Shown here in pieces: positions 33,812-40,112 of a DNA stretch of 45,693 bases; positions within the stretch are counted from its first letter, which is position 1, and each line of letters begins with the position of its first letter. The position numbers and the translations under genes are program-made. The DNA comes from an uncultured Eubacterium sp. (GTDB taxonomy: Bacteria > Bacillota > Clostridia > Lachnospirales > Lachnospiraceae). The DNA is taken from contig CAOKNO010000013.1 in NCBI GenBank assembly GCA_948470065.1, forward strand, positions 1 through 45,693. Reading direction: 5' to 3'. The notes below the pieces were generated by a model. That model had not been told where the DNA came from, made no database searches, and saw only the letters and a program-made list of their open reading frames with translations.

Positions 33812-34690
33812 TTATTCAATATTCTGGATCTGCTCACGTACCTTCTCAATATCCGTTTTCAAGTTGATTGCGATATCGGAAACCGTAATGTCATTTGCCT
33901 TCGATAAGATGGTATTGGCCTCCCGGTTCATCTCCTGCGCCATAAAATCCAGCTTCCTCCCAATGCCGCCGCCCTGACGGAGGATATCCTTCGTCCCTTT
34001 GATATGGCTCTTCAAGCGCACGGTTTCCTCATCGGTACAGATCTTATCTGCAAAAAGCGTAACCTCTGTCAAAATACGGTTCTCGTCTATCTGTGTTTCC
34101 GCCAGAAATTCATGTACCTTATCCATCAGCTTCTGGCGGTATTCGTTTATGATTTCCGGGGAACGTTCCTCAATCGCTTCTACGTACCCTTCCATGGCCT
34201 CCAGCTTCTTCAGCAAATCTTCCATAAGCTGACGCCCTTCCTTCTCCCTTGCATCCACAAACCGCCCCACGGCCTCTGTAAGCGCCTGCTCAAGCAGCGG
34301 CCACAGCTCATTTTCATCCATCTGCCGCGCTTCCATTGCAAATACCTCGGGGAACCTCGAAAGCCCTACGGCGTCTAATCCTTCCGGCAAGGAGAACTCC
34401 TCTGCCATCTGGCGGATATAGTTCCTGTATTCCGCTGCAAGCCCTGCATTGTACTTCAAAGCCTCCTGGCCTTGCGTCGAATCCTCATATGTGATGTAAA
34501 CATCCACTTTCCCACGCTGGATGTATGATTTCAGTAAATTACGGATCGCACTCTCGAATAAATTCAGTTTCTTTGGCATCTTGACTGCAAGATCCAGATA
34601 CCTGTGGTTTACCGACTTAATCTCCACTGTGACCTTATGCGCTTCATCCGCAGCCTCACAGCGCCCAAAGCCGGTCATGCTCTTTATCAT
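33812..34690 (-). CDS. yicC: YicC/YloC family endoribonuclease
   Basis: A 292-residue protein of the YicC family, shown in other bacteria to be an endoribonuclease involved in RNA decay. It starts with the hallmark MIKSMTGFGRCEAADEAHKV and has VEIKSVNHRYLDLAVKMPKK; the C-terminal DUF1783-type segment GGIGRKLDFMAQEMNREANT is intact. GGAGG precedes the ATG. It is first in the long operon and has a sigma-A promoter 120 bases upstream. Confidence 0.93.
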   Translation of the reverse strand: MIKSMTGFGRCEAADEAHKVTVEIKSVNHRYLDLAVKMPKKLNLFESAIRNLLKSYIQRGKVDVYITYEDSTQGQEALKYNAGLAAEYRNYIRQMAEEFSLPEGLDAVGLSRFPEVFAMEARQMDENELWPLLEQALTEAVGRFVDAREKEGRQLMEDLLKKLEAMEGYVEAIEERSPEIINEYRQKLMDKVHEFLAETQIDENRILTEVTLFADKICTDEETVRLKSHIKGTKDILRQGGGIGRKLDFMAQEMNREANTILSKANDITVSDIAINLKTDIEKVREQIQNIE

Positions 34691-34816
34691 CCCAACCTCC
34701 TGTTCGCCCTTTTACTACTGCCGCATCCAAGAAGGCCGATACAAGATATAGGAAACCTTTTTGCCACATACAACAAGATCCAGTACCCGCCGTCTTTTAT
34801 GCACAACCTCATATCC

Positions 34817-34845
34817 ATTATAAAGCAATTACCAGGATTAGTCAA
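34817..34845 (-). promoter_or_regulatory. Sigma-A promoter of the yicC-gmk-rpoZ operon
   Basis: Reverse strand TTGACT (34840-34845), 17-base spacer, perfect TATAAT (34817-34822). It starts a leader of about 120 nt before yicC, in which I see no strong structure. Confidence 0.8.
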
Positions 34846-34852
34846 ACCATAA

Positions 34853-35329
34853 TTACGGCTCGTAGCGATCCTCCAGCAGATCCTCCCCGTCTGCAGCCGC
34901 TGTGGCAAGCTTGTCGCAACGCTCGTTCATCACATGCCCGTCGTGCCCCTTCACCCAGATAAACCGGACTTTATGGGGCGCCACCGCCCGCAAAAGTTCC
35001 TGCCAGAGATCGATGTTTTTCACTGGCTTTCCATCCGCCTTCTTCCACCCCTTTTCCAGCCATCCTGAAATCCATCCCTGGTTGAACGCGTCCACCAAGT
35101 ATTTGGAATCCGAATACAATTCCACCCTGCAAGGGCGGTTCAGCTCCTGCAGGCCGCGGATGGCCGCCATCAGCTCCATGCGGTTGTTCGTGGTCTTCTT
35201 ATAGCCAGCCGATATTTCTTTCTTATAAATCCGCCCTTTTGGATCCATATATGCCAAGACAGCTCCATAGCCCCCTGGCCCATCTGGGTTCCCCCTAGCG
35301 GCGCCATCTGTATAAATCTTTACGTCCAT
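34853..35329 (-). CDS. rnhA: Ribonuclease HI
   Basis: A 158-residue RNase HI, which degrades the RNA strand of RNA-DNA hybrids. The four acidic catalytic residues can be placed: Asp in [10 protein letters not shown], Glu in [12 protein letters not shown], Asp in [12 protein letters not shown], and Asp in [12 protein letters not shown], with the assisting histidine in [11 protein letters not shown]. The basic protrusion region ([17 protein letters not shown]) is present. ATG at 35327-35329 follows GGAGGG; an in-frame ATG four codons earlier overlaps that site. It is 56 bases after the MBL gene and probably cotranscribed with it. Confidence 0.95.
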   Translation of the reverse strand: MDVKIYTDGAARGNPDGPGGYGAVLAYMDPKGRIYKKEISAGYKKTTNNRMELMAAIRGLQELNRPCRVELYSDSKYLVDAFNQGWISGWLEKGWKKADGKPVKNIDLWQELLRAVAPHKVRFIWVKGHDGHVMNERCDKLATAAADGEDLLEDRYEP

Positions 35330-35385
35330 ATGTCCCTCCATCCTATTCCTATAACAGCCAAGTTTCCTGTCCTATGGCTTTCCAT

Positions 35386-36135
35386 TTATGGGAGTTCAAC
35401 CACCTGGTTCTCATGATCCATCTGGATGATCTTATCCCTCTCTTTTTGGCTCTTTTTCAAATCCTTGTATTCCTGTATTAGGCCATACTGCTTCCACAAA
35501 TGCATTGGCACGACATAGGCCGCCTGCACATGTTCCATAAAATAGCCAATCCCTAAAAACTGGTTCTTCTCCAGCCTGGGATCGAGTACGACAAACGCAA
35601 GGTCAACCTTCCTTCCCGACAGCTTCCCAATCTGTTCCTGGTAGGTTTTTTCCTGGTAATCATTGAAATCCTCTGGTTCCCCTTCCCACTTCCACCAGTG
35701 CAGATCCCCTGCATGGTAAATCACTTTGCCCGCAGCCGTCACGACAAACGCTACACCGCTGTCTGTGGAAGTAAGCGTTTCCACCTGGATCCCACCAATA
35801 TCCCACCGCCCGCCAGGCTTTACATACGTAATCCTTTCCTTGACGCCATCCCCGAACTGCTGTAGAATCCGGTTGCCAAGCTTCTTCTTGGCTTCTTTTG
35901 CAAAGATATAATGGATCTTAGGGTAACGCCTGCACCATCCCAGCGTTTCCACATCAAAATGGTCGCGGTGGCTGTGGCTGGAAAATACATAAACCTGCGT
36001 ATGCTCCGGAAATTCGGGCAGCGTGCCGTGGTACTTGCAAAACGGGACTCCATCTCCCCTATAATAATCAAACACCAGCGCCATCCCTGCCACTTCCACA
36101 CAAAAGGCGCTGTGGTGGATATAAGTAACCTTCAT
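35386..36135 (-). CDS. MBL fold metallo-hydrolase
   Basis: A 249-residue metallo-beta-lactamase-fold protein. The metal motif is SSHSHRDHFDVETLG (HxHxDH), with further ligand candidates in YHAGDLHWWKWEGE and PMHLWKQYG. It is related to UlaG-like hydrolases, but the substrate is unknown. The start is the ATG at 36133-36135, matching the family N-terminus MKVTYIHHSAFCVEV, with GGGAAAGAGA upstream. The frame stays open for another 105 codons upstream, but that part crosses the promoter and hairpins and is not coding. Confidence 0.88.
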   Translation of the reverse strand: MKVTYIHHSAFCVEVAGMALVFDYYRGDGVPFCKYHGTLPEFPEHTQVYVFSSHSHRDHFDVETLGWCRRYPKIHYIFAKEAKKKLGNRILQQFGDGVKERITYVKPGGRWDIGGIQVETLTSTDSGVAFVVTAAGKVIYHAGDLHWWKWEGEPEDFNDYQEKTYQEQIGKLSGRKVDLAFVVLDPRLEKNQFLGIGYFMEHVQAAYVVPMHLWKQYGLIQEYKDLKKSQKERDKIIQMDHENQVVELP

Positions 36136-36174
36136 TCTCTTTCCCTTCCTTGCCAAACGCATTACATCCCTCTT

Positions 36175-36191
36175 CCCCCATCCCATGGGGG
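36175..36191 (-). repeat. Hairpin in the MBL gene leader
   Basis: CCCCCAT pairs with ATGGGGG around three bases, about 40 bases before the MBL start codon. Confidence 0.5.
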
Positions 36192-36214
36192 CGCCGTCTG
36201 CCGGCTCCTGTAAA

Positions 36215-36243
36215 AGTGTAAAACAAAATCCCCGGAAAGTCAA
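36215..36243 (-). promoter_or_regulatory. Sigma-A promoter of the MBL gene
   Basis: Reverse strand TTGACT (36238-36243), 17-base spacer, TACACT (36215-36220). The leader is about 75 nt and contains the CCCCCAT/ATGGGGG hairpin. Confidence 0.6.
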
Positions 36244-36325
36244 ATACCGATTTCCGCACAGACTATGTGGAAACACCCCGCCATAATCAAAGTGCAGACA
36301 GCAGCCCGCGGGTTTGTGCGCCAAA

Positions 36326-36352
36326 AGGCGGGGCGCGCATCGCACCCCGCCT
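36326..36352 (-). terminator. Probable terminator of the ECF sigma operon
   Basis: AGGCGGGG pairs perfectly with CCCCGCCT, with an inner GCG/CGC stem and three-base loop; on the reverse strand TTTT follows partly within the stem. It lies 22 bases after the last gene of the sigma operon. The T run is short. Confidence 0.55.
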
Positions 36353-36374
36353 CTTGCCATCGCCTTGGCGGCTT

Positions 36375-36689
36375 TTACAGATATACCCTGCCATACCTTA
36401 CGGCATAATCCATAAAGCATTCCAATACCCCCATACCTGCTGCAAAACATCCCAGGAGGACGAGCAAAAAGACCGCCCCCTTATCATACTGTAAGACCAT
36501 CCCCTTCCCTTCTGGCTGCCGCAAGGTAGCTGCAATCATCTCACATCCCAAAGAAACCAAAATCAGCGGCCACAATTTCATTATAAGCCCTAAGGACAGC
36601 GGCGGGTAGAACATATGCACCAGAAACAGGATCCCGAAAAAAACCATCAATCCACCGCATGTCACGCTCCCGACTCTTCTCGTCCTCAT
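36375..36689 (-). CDS. Small membrane protein (LiaI/DUF5668-like)
   Basis: A 104-residue integral membrane protein with three to four hydrophobic segments (VTCGGLMVFFGILFLVHMFY; LGLIMKLWPLILVSLGCEMI; AVFLLVLLGCFAAGMGVLEC). The pattern G-x-I-L-F followed by a LWPLILVSLG segment resembles the LiaI/LiaF-type transmembrane region (DUF5668). It is last in the ECF sigma operon, two bases after the TM2-like gene, and ends just before a strong hairpin. A role in sensing or countering envelope stress is inferred from context. Confidence 0.65.
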   Translation of the reverse strand: MRTRRVGSVTCGGLMVFFGILFLVHMFYPPLSLGLIMKLWPLILVSLGCEMIAATLRQPEGKGMVLQYDKGAVFLLVLLGCFAAGMGVLECFMDYAVRYGRVYL

Positions 36690-36691
36690 GC

Positions 36692-37225
36692 TTATATCCC
36701 CTCCTGTCCCTTGTCTTCGATCTGATCCAGTTCCCGTTTCTTACCCCGGATTAACATCAGCCCGCCGCAGATCAAGAAGACTCCGATGATCATCTGCGGA
36801 ACGTCGTCCATCAGCATCCAATAGAACGGGCTGGGCAAAAGCCATTCCAAGTATCCTACCATATACTGCCACAGCATCGACGCCCCTAAGAAAATCAGGA
36901 CTGCCGCAGCAATCGTGTTCTGCCTCCTGCTCCACCGCTCCAACGGTAGGAATTTATCCAGATGGAAGGCATAATCGTCCTCTAAGGCATAAAATTCCTC
37001 ATCTGGCATCCCGCGTATGTTATGCACATTGAAAAAGCTGTAGCACCATAAGATCGGCAGGATAAACAGCACCGGGCCCATGTTCAGGATCGCCGCCAAA
37101 AAAATCAGCAGCCAGAACACGCCCATTATGCTTACGCCTTGCTTCATAAAGCCCATGTACATTTCCCCTGCCCCTGGCAACAGGGAAAACCAAAAGGCCC
37201 AAAAACCATTTTTCTTCCTTGTCAT
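36692..37225 (-). CDS. TM2-like membrane protein
   Basis: A 177-residue membrane protein. The first part (FWAFWFSLLPGAGEMYMGFM, then KQGVSIMGVFWLLIF) resembles the TM2 domain, whose hallmark is a PGxGxxYxG turn between two helices. A charged loop (residues about 75-100) follows, then two more membrane segments (AAAVLIFLGASMLWQYMVGY and MIIGVFLICGGLMLI) and a basic, then acidic tail. GGAGG is a good ribosome site. It is 18 bases after the anti-sigma gene and part of the ECF operon. Function unknown. Confidence 0.7.
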   Translation of the reverse strand: MTRKKNGFWAFWFSLLPGAGEMYMGFMKQGVSIMGVFWLLIFLAAILNMGPVLFILPILWCYSFFNVHNIRGMPDEEFYALEDDYAFHLDKFLPLERWSRRQNTIAAAVLIFLGASMLWQYMVGYLEWLLPSPFYWMLMDDVPQMIIGVFLICGGLMLIRGKKRELDQIEDKGQEGI

Positions 37226-37243
37226 CTCGATACCTCCATATTC

Positions 37244-37933
37244 TTAGTCCCAGTCCCCATCCGCAGCGCCATCTGTCCCTATCTCTATGCGGAACCATCC
37301 GTTGCTGAGTTCCTTTAACCTATTGGTGATTTCCCGGCTCCCGCGCCTTAGGCTGTCTGCAATGCCTTCCTCGCGTTCCCGTCCTACCTGCCCCTTCCCG
37401 TCCATCTGGCGTTCCAGCTTTTGTTCCATCCGCTGGCTTTCTTTTAACTCCAGCCCCACGTTCTGGATATCCGCCATAACCGTCAGCAGGAAGATCGACG
37501 CTACGACGGCAAGCCCCACCTTCAGGCTATAAAGCATTAGCTGCACCTGCCTGGAGGATTCCTTCAGCTTCCGCGCTGCCTGGACGTCCATCCTGCGCAC
37601 CTTGTTTAAAATCTCTTCCTTCAGATATCTGGGCGGCTCTGCCATACAGGATGCACATCCGCTTCTTCCAATGGTCTCCAATCCTTGCGCCCCTTCTTCC
37701 ATGGAAAGGCTTCCTTCCACTAAAAGGCTTCCTTCTGTCAAAAGGCTTTCTTCCATCCATTCCCCAAACCGTTCCGCACAGAAGGTGCAGCCCCCAATAT
37801 GCCCCAAAAATCCAGCTTCTTCCTCCTTTTCCAGCCTTCCCTCCTGCCAGTCGCAGAACAGCTCCCTGGAAATATGCCCAGCAAGCATGACGTCCGTCCC
37901 TGATACCTCTTTCCCCATCTGCTTTCGTGTCAT
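37244..37933 (-). CDS. Zinc-finger anti-sigma factor
   Basis: A 229-residue single-pass membrane protein. The N-terminal zinc-binding anti-sigma domain has H45-x3-C49-x2-C52 (GHIGGCTFCAERFGEW), the ZAS/zf-HC2 signature. A membrane segment lies at about residues 133-154 (LMLYSLKVGLAVVASIFLLT). The rest, about 75 residues, would face outside and is rich in Arg and Glu. It should hold the sigma factor inactive at the membrane until stress. Residues about 62-80 contain a repeat (TEGSLLVEGSLSMEEG) from an 18-bp tandem DNA repeat. Its start overlaps the sigma gene stop by four bases. Confidence 0.82.
   Translation of the reverse strand: MTRKQMGKEVSGTDVMLAGHISRELFCDWQEGRLEKEEEAGFLGHIGGCTFCAERFGEWMEESLLTEGSLLVEGSLSMEEGAQGLETIGRSGCASCMAEPPRYLKEEILNKVRRMDVQAARKLKESSRQVQLMLYSLKVGLAVVASIFLLTVMADIQNVGLELKESQRMEQKLERQMDGKGQVGREREEGIADSLRRGSREITNRLKELSNGWFRIEIGTDGAADGDWD
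37704..37757. repeat. 18-bp tandem repeat, three copies, inside the anti-sigma gene
   Basis: Three adjacent 18-base units built on AAAAGGCTTCCTTC, in frame with the gene and encoding a six-residue repeat like EGSLLV. Copy number could vary between strains without breaking the frame. Confidence 0.6.
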
Positions 37934-38439
37934 ATGGCCGCCCTCCCTTCCATCATCTTTTGGATCATAGCTTTTGCCCGGTAAATCTGGGTTTGGATGG
38001 TCTTTATCCCCTTCCCAGATTCCTGGGAAATCTCTTTTGCCGTCTTCTCCCTGTAAAAGTGCTCGGTAGCCACTTCCCGGTAAGGGCTTTTCAGGCTCTG
38101 ACAGATCGTGTAGACATATTCTTTGGATTCCTGCTGCAGGTATGCTTCTTCCGGGCCTGCCTTCTGGTCGGCCAGCTCCGTAAAATACACTTCCTCTTTC
38201 GGCTCGCTGCGCCTCGCGGCGCTCTTTTTAAAATCCAGGCCTTTGTTCGTCGCAATCTTGCAAATCCAAGCCTTTTCATAATCCTTCTGGAAAGTGGCGA
38301 GGTTCTTATATACGGATAAAAAAGTTTCTTGTGTTAAATCTTCTGCATCAAATTGATTGCCTGACAGCTTAAAGCAAATGGAATATACCAAACGCTCATA
38401 TGTGTCTAAAAGGTAACGAAAGTACGCTTCCTTATCCAT
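37930..38439 (-). CDS. ECF-type RNA polymerase sigma factor
   Basis: A 169-residue sigma-70 family protein of the ECF group. Region 2 (YERLVYSICFKLSGNQFDAE, then DLTQETFLSVYKNLATF) recognises the -10 box; region 4 (TAKEISQESGKGIKTIQTQI, then YRAKAMIQKM) recognises the -35 box. ATG at 38437-38439 follows GGAGG by nine bases; an in-frame ATG 11 codons earlier sits in the palindrome at 38462-38473 and lacks a ribosome site. It heads an operon with the anti-sigma and two membrane proteins. Confidence 0.88.
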   Translation of the reverse strand: MDKEAYFRYLLDTYERLVYSICFKLSGNQFDAEDLTQETFLSVYKNLATFQKDYEKAWICKIATNKGLDFKKSAARRSEPKEEVYFTELADQKAGPEEAYLQQESKEYVYTICQSLKSPYREVATEHFYREKTAKEISQESGKGIKTIQTQIYRAKAMIQKMMEGRAAI

Positions 38440-38461
38440 GTCCCTTGCCTCCTTCCTTATC

Positions 38462-38473
38462 CATGATATCATG
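38462..38473. promoter_or_regulatory. 12-bp palindrome before the sigma gene
   Basis: CATGATATCATG is perfectly symmetric and lies about 22 bases before the sigma start codon; a possible operator. Confidence 0.3.
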
Positions 38474-38555
38474 ACGCCTCACCTGCCTCACGATCCGTTC
38501 AATTACTATAACGAAAGCCCACGCCAAGAATCTTCAACTTTTTCCATATTTTTTT

Positions 38556-38651
38556 GTCCTATTAAAAAGAATCCTGCGGCTGGTTGCTCTCGCAACATCA
38601 CTCCTTACCGCCGCAGTGCGATCCACGCGGATCGTTTTTGGTTCATAGGAC
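38556..38651 (-). repeat. Nested stem-loop element, copy 1
   Basis: Outer arms GTCCTAT/ATAGGAC enclose CTGCGGC/GCCGCAG (38574-38580 and 38610-38616), which enclose the hairpin GTTGC-loop-GCAAC (38583-38596); a separate CGATCC/GGATCG hairpin lies at 38619-38634. On the reverse strand GCCGCAG is followed by TTCTTTTT, so it could terminate transcription. The core is found again at 45570-45608. Confidence 0.55.
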
Positions 38652-38775
38652 GCGCTTCCCTATGGAATGAAAAAGGCCGGCGCCTTGAGGTTGAAGCATA
38701 CAAGATATGGTATTGCCCAACCTTATATGCATTTCCTCAATGCGCCAGCCCTTTTGCCAGAACCCCCGTCCTATA
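38645..38775 (-). terminator. 131-bp hairpin element after fprA (terminator, MITE-like)
   Basis: Ends are ATAGGACG (38645-38652) and its exact complement CGTCCTAT (38768-38775). Inside, 21-base arms at 38670-38690 and 38735-38755 pair at 18 positions plus one G-T pair, and the apical loop pairs further. On the reverse strand the stem ends in GGCCTTTTT, fitting a rho-independent terminator 14-100 bases after the fprA stop. Confidence 0.65.
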
Positions 38776-38788
38776 TGTGGAAGGGATC

Positions 38789-39955
38789 CTAGCAGGCAAG
38801 CAGCTCGTCCGCCAGTTTTTCCATAGCCGCGACATCCTGTGGCTTCACGGCAGAACGGATGGTTACGGCCGTATCGCAGATTGAAACTTCCTTCATCGGC
38901 TCTAAGATTGCCCGCATAGCCTTTGCCGCCACGGGCGCCCAGGATCCGTTCTCTATCAGCGCAACCGTGCGCTTCTGGAAATTCTTTGCCTTAAGGTGAT
39001 GTAAGAAGTCTTCCATGCAAGGGAATACGCCGCCATCGTAGGTCGCCGCTGCAAGCACCAGCCTGTCATAACGGAATGCATCCTCAACCGCTTCCGCCAT
39101 ATCGTCGCGGGACAGATCCGCAATGGACACCTTTGGCGCCCCTTTGGCTTCTAAGATCTCTTTTAGCTTCAAAGCCGCCTGCTTTGTGTTCCCATGGATC
39201 GATGCGTATGCAATAAAAATCCCCTGATCCTCCGGCTCGTAGCTGCTCCATGTCTGGTATTTGCCAATGTAATATCCCAGATCTTCTTTTAAGATCGGGC
39301 CATGTAGCGGGCAGATCATGGCAATGTCAAGCGTAGCCGCCTTTTTCAGGAGCGACTGTACCTGCACGCCGTATTTACCGACAATATTGAAATAATATCG
39401 CCTTGCCTCGCAGGCCCAGTCCTCTTCTGCATCCAAAGCGCCAAACTTCCCAAAGCCGTCTGCGGAAAACAGGATCTTCTCTGATTTCTCATACGCGACC
39501 ATAACCTCCGGCCAATGCACCATTGGGGCCATGAAAAAGGCCAGCTCATGGCTCCCAAGGCCCAGTGTATCACCTTCCTTCACCGTTACGGAACGTCCTG
39601 CCAGATCCAGGTCAAAGAACTGCCCAAGCATTGGGAACGTCTTTGCATTCCCGACAATCTTCATACCCGGGTATTTCTCTGCCAGGACTTTGATATTTGC
39701 CGCATGATCCGGCTCCATATGGGATACTACGAGATAGTCCACGTCCCTGCCCCCTAAAGCCTTTTCCAGGTTTTCCAGCCACTCGTCCCTCTTGCGTGCA
39801 TCCACGGTATCCATAACAGCTATTTTCTCATCTAAAATGACATAGGAATTATAAGAAACGCCATTCGGTATTACGTATTGGCTTTCAAACAAATCCAGAT
39901 CTTTATCATCCACCCCGATATACAGGATGGAATCTGAAACCGTTACATCCTTCAT
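38789..39955 (-). CDS. fprA: FprA family A-type flavoprotein (flavodiiron protein)
   Basis: A 388-residue flavodiiron protein, which reduces oxygen to water or nitric oxide to nitrous oxide in anaerobes. The N-terminal beta-lactamase-like domain has the diiron ligands HMEPDHA, then His in VHWPEVM, Asp in FSADGFGKFG, and His in CPLHGPIL. The C-terminal flavodoxin domain starts near residue 250 (IFIAYASIHGNTKQAALKLK) and binds FMN (AATYDGGVFPCMEDFLHHLK). No rubredoxin domain is attached. GGAGG precedes the ATG and a sigma-A promoter lies upstream; it is monocistronic. Confidence 0.93.
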   Translation of the reverse strand: MKDVTVSDSILYIGVDDKDLDLFESQYVIPNGVSYNSYVILDEKIAVMDTVDARKRDEWLENLEKALGGRDVDYLVVSHMEPDHAANIKVLAEKYPGMKIVGNAKTFPMLGQFFDLDLAGRSVTVKEGDTLGLGSHELAFFMAPMVHWPEVMVAYEKSEKILFSADGFGKFGALDAEEDWACEARRYYFNIVGKYGVQVQSLLKKAATLDIAMICPLHGPILKEDLGYYIGKYQTWSSYEPEDQGIFIAYASIHGNTKQAALKLKEILEAKGAPKVSIADLSRDDMAEAVEDAFRYDRLVLAAATYDGGVFPCMEDFLHHLKAKNFQKRTVALIENGSWAPVAAKAMRAILEPMKEVSICDTAVTIRSAVKPQDVAAMEKLADELLAC

Positions 39956-40009
39956 AGTACATTATCCTCCTAAACTGATAGATTCATCCAACCATTCCAA
40001 ACGTATACT

Positions 40010-40038
40010 ATTTTAATGATTCCTGCAAGATTCGTCAA
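40010..40038 (-). promoter_or_regulatory. Sigma-A promoter of fprA
   Basis: Reverse strand TTGACG (40033-40038), 17-base spacer, TAAAAT (40010-40015), about 55 bases before the fprA start. Confidence 0.7.
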
Positions 40039-40112
40039 TAGGGTTTCTGGAATTTCTGGTAAGAGATGGCTGGCATAAAGGATGGATAACGGTAACCTTA
40101 TGTCCTTTGCGC

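Larger units (their letters stand above)
38440..38788. other. Gene-free stretch with stacked inverted repeats, upstream of the ECF operon
   Basis: No convincing gene. From right to left it holds a 131-bp inverted-repeat element directly after fprA (38645-38775), a stem-loop block (38556-38651) that shares its core with a sequence near 45580, a TATAGT box on the reverse strand at about 38506-38511 without a clear -35 partner, and a perfect CATGATATCATG palindrome at 38462-38473. Confidence 0.6.

Noticed and set aside
36136-36450. N-terminal extension of the MBL hydrolase by 105 codons
   Set aside because: It would translate through a sigma-A promoter, a terminator-like hairpin and a leader hairpin; family homology and a ribosome site both point to the start at 36135.
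38505-38605. Small peptide frame (MLREQPAAGFFL) in the stem-loop block, with a similar one (MLQKQPAAGIFL) near 45570-45600
   Set aside because: The ribosome-site-like AAGGAG is only two bases from the ATG, the frames diverge right after the hairpin, and the pattern of changes fits a conserved stem with variable loop better than coding.
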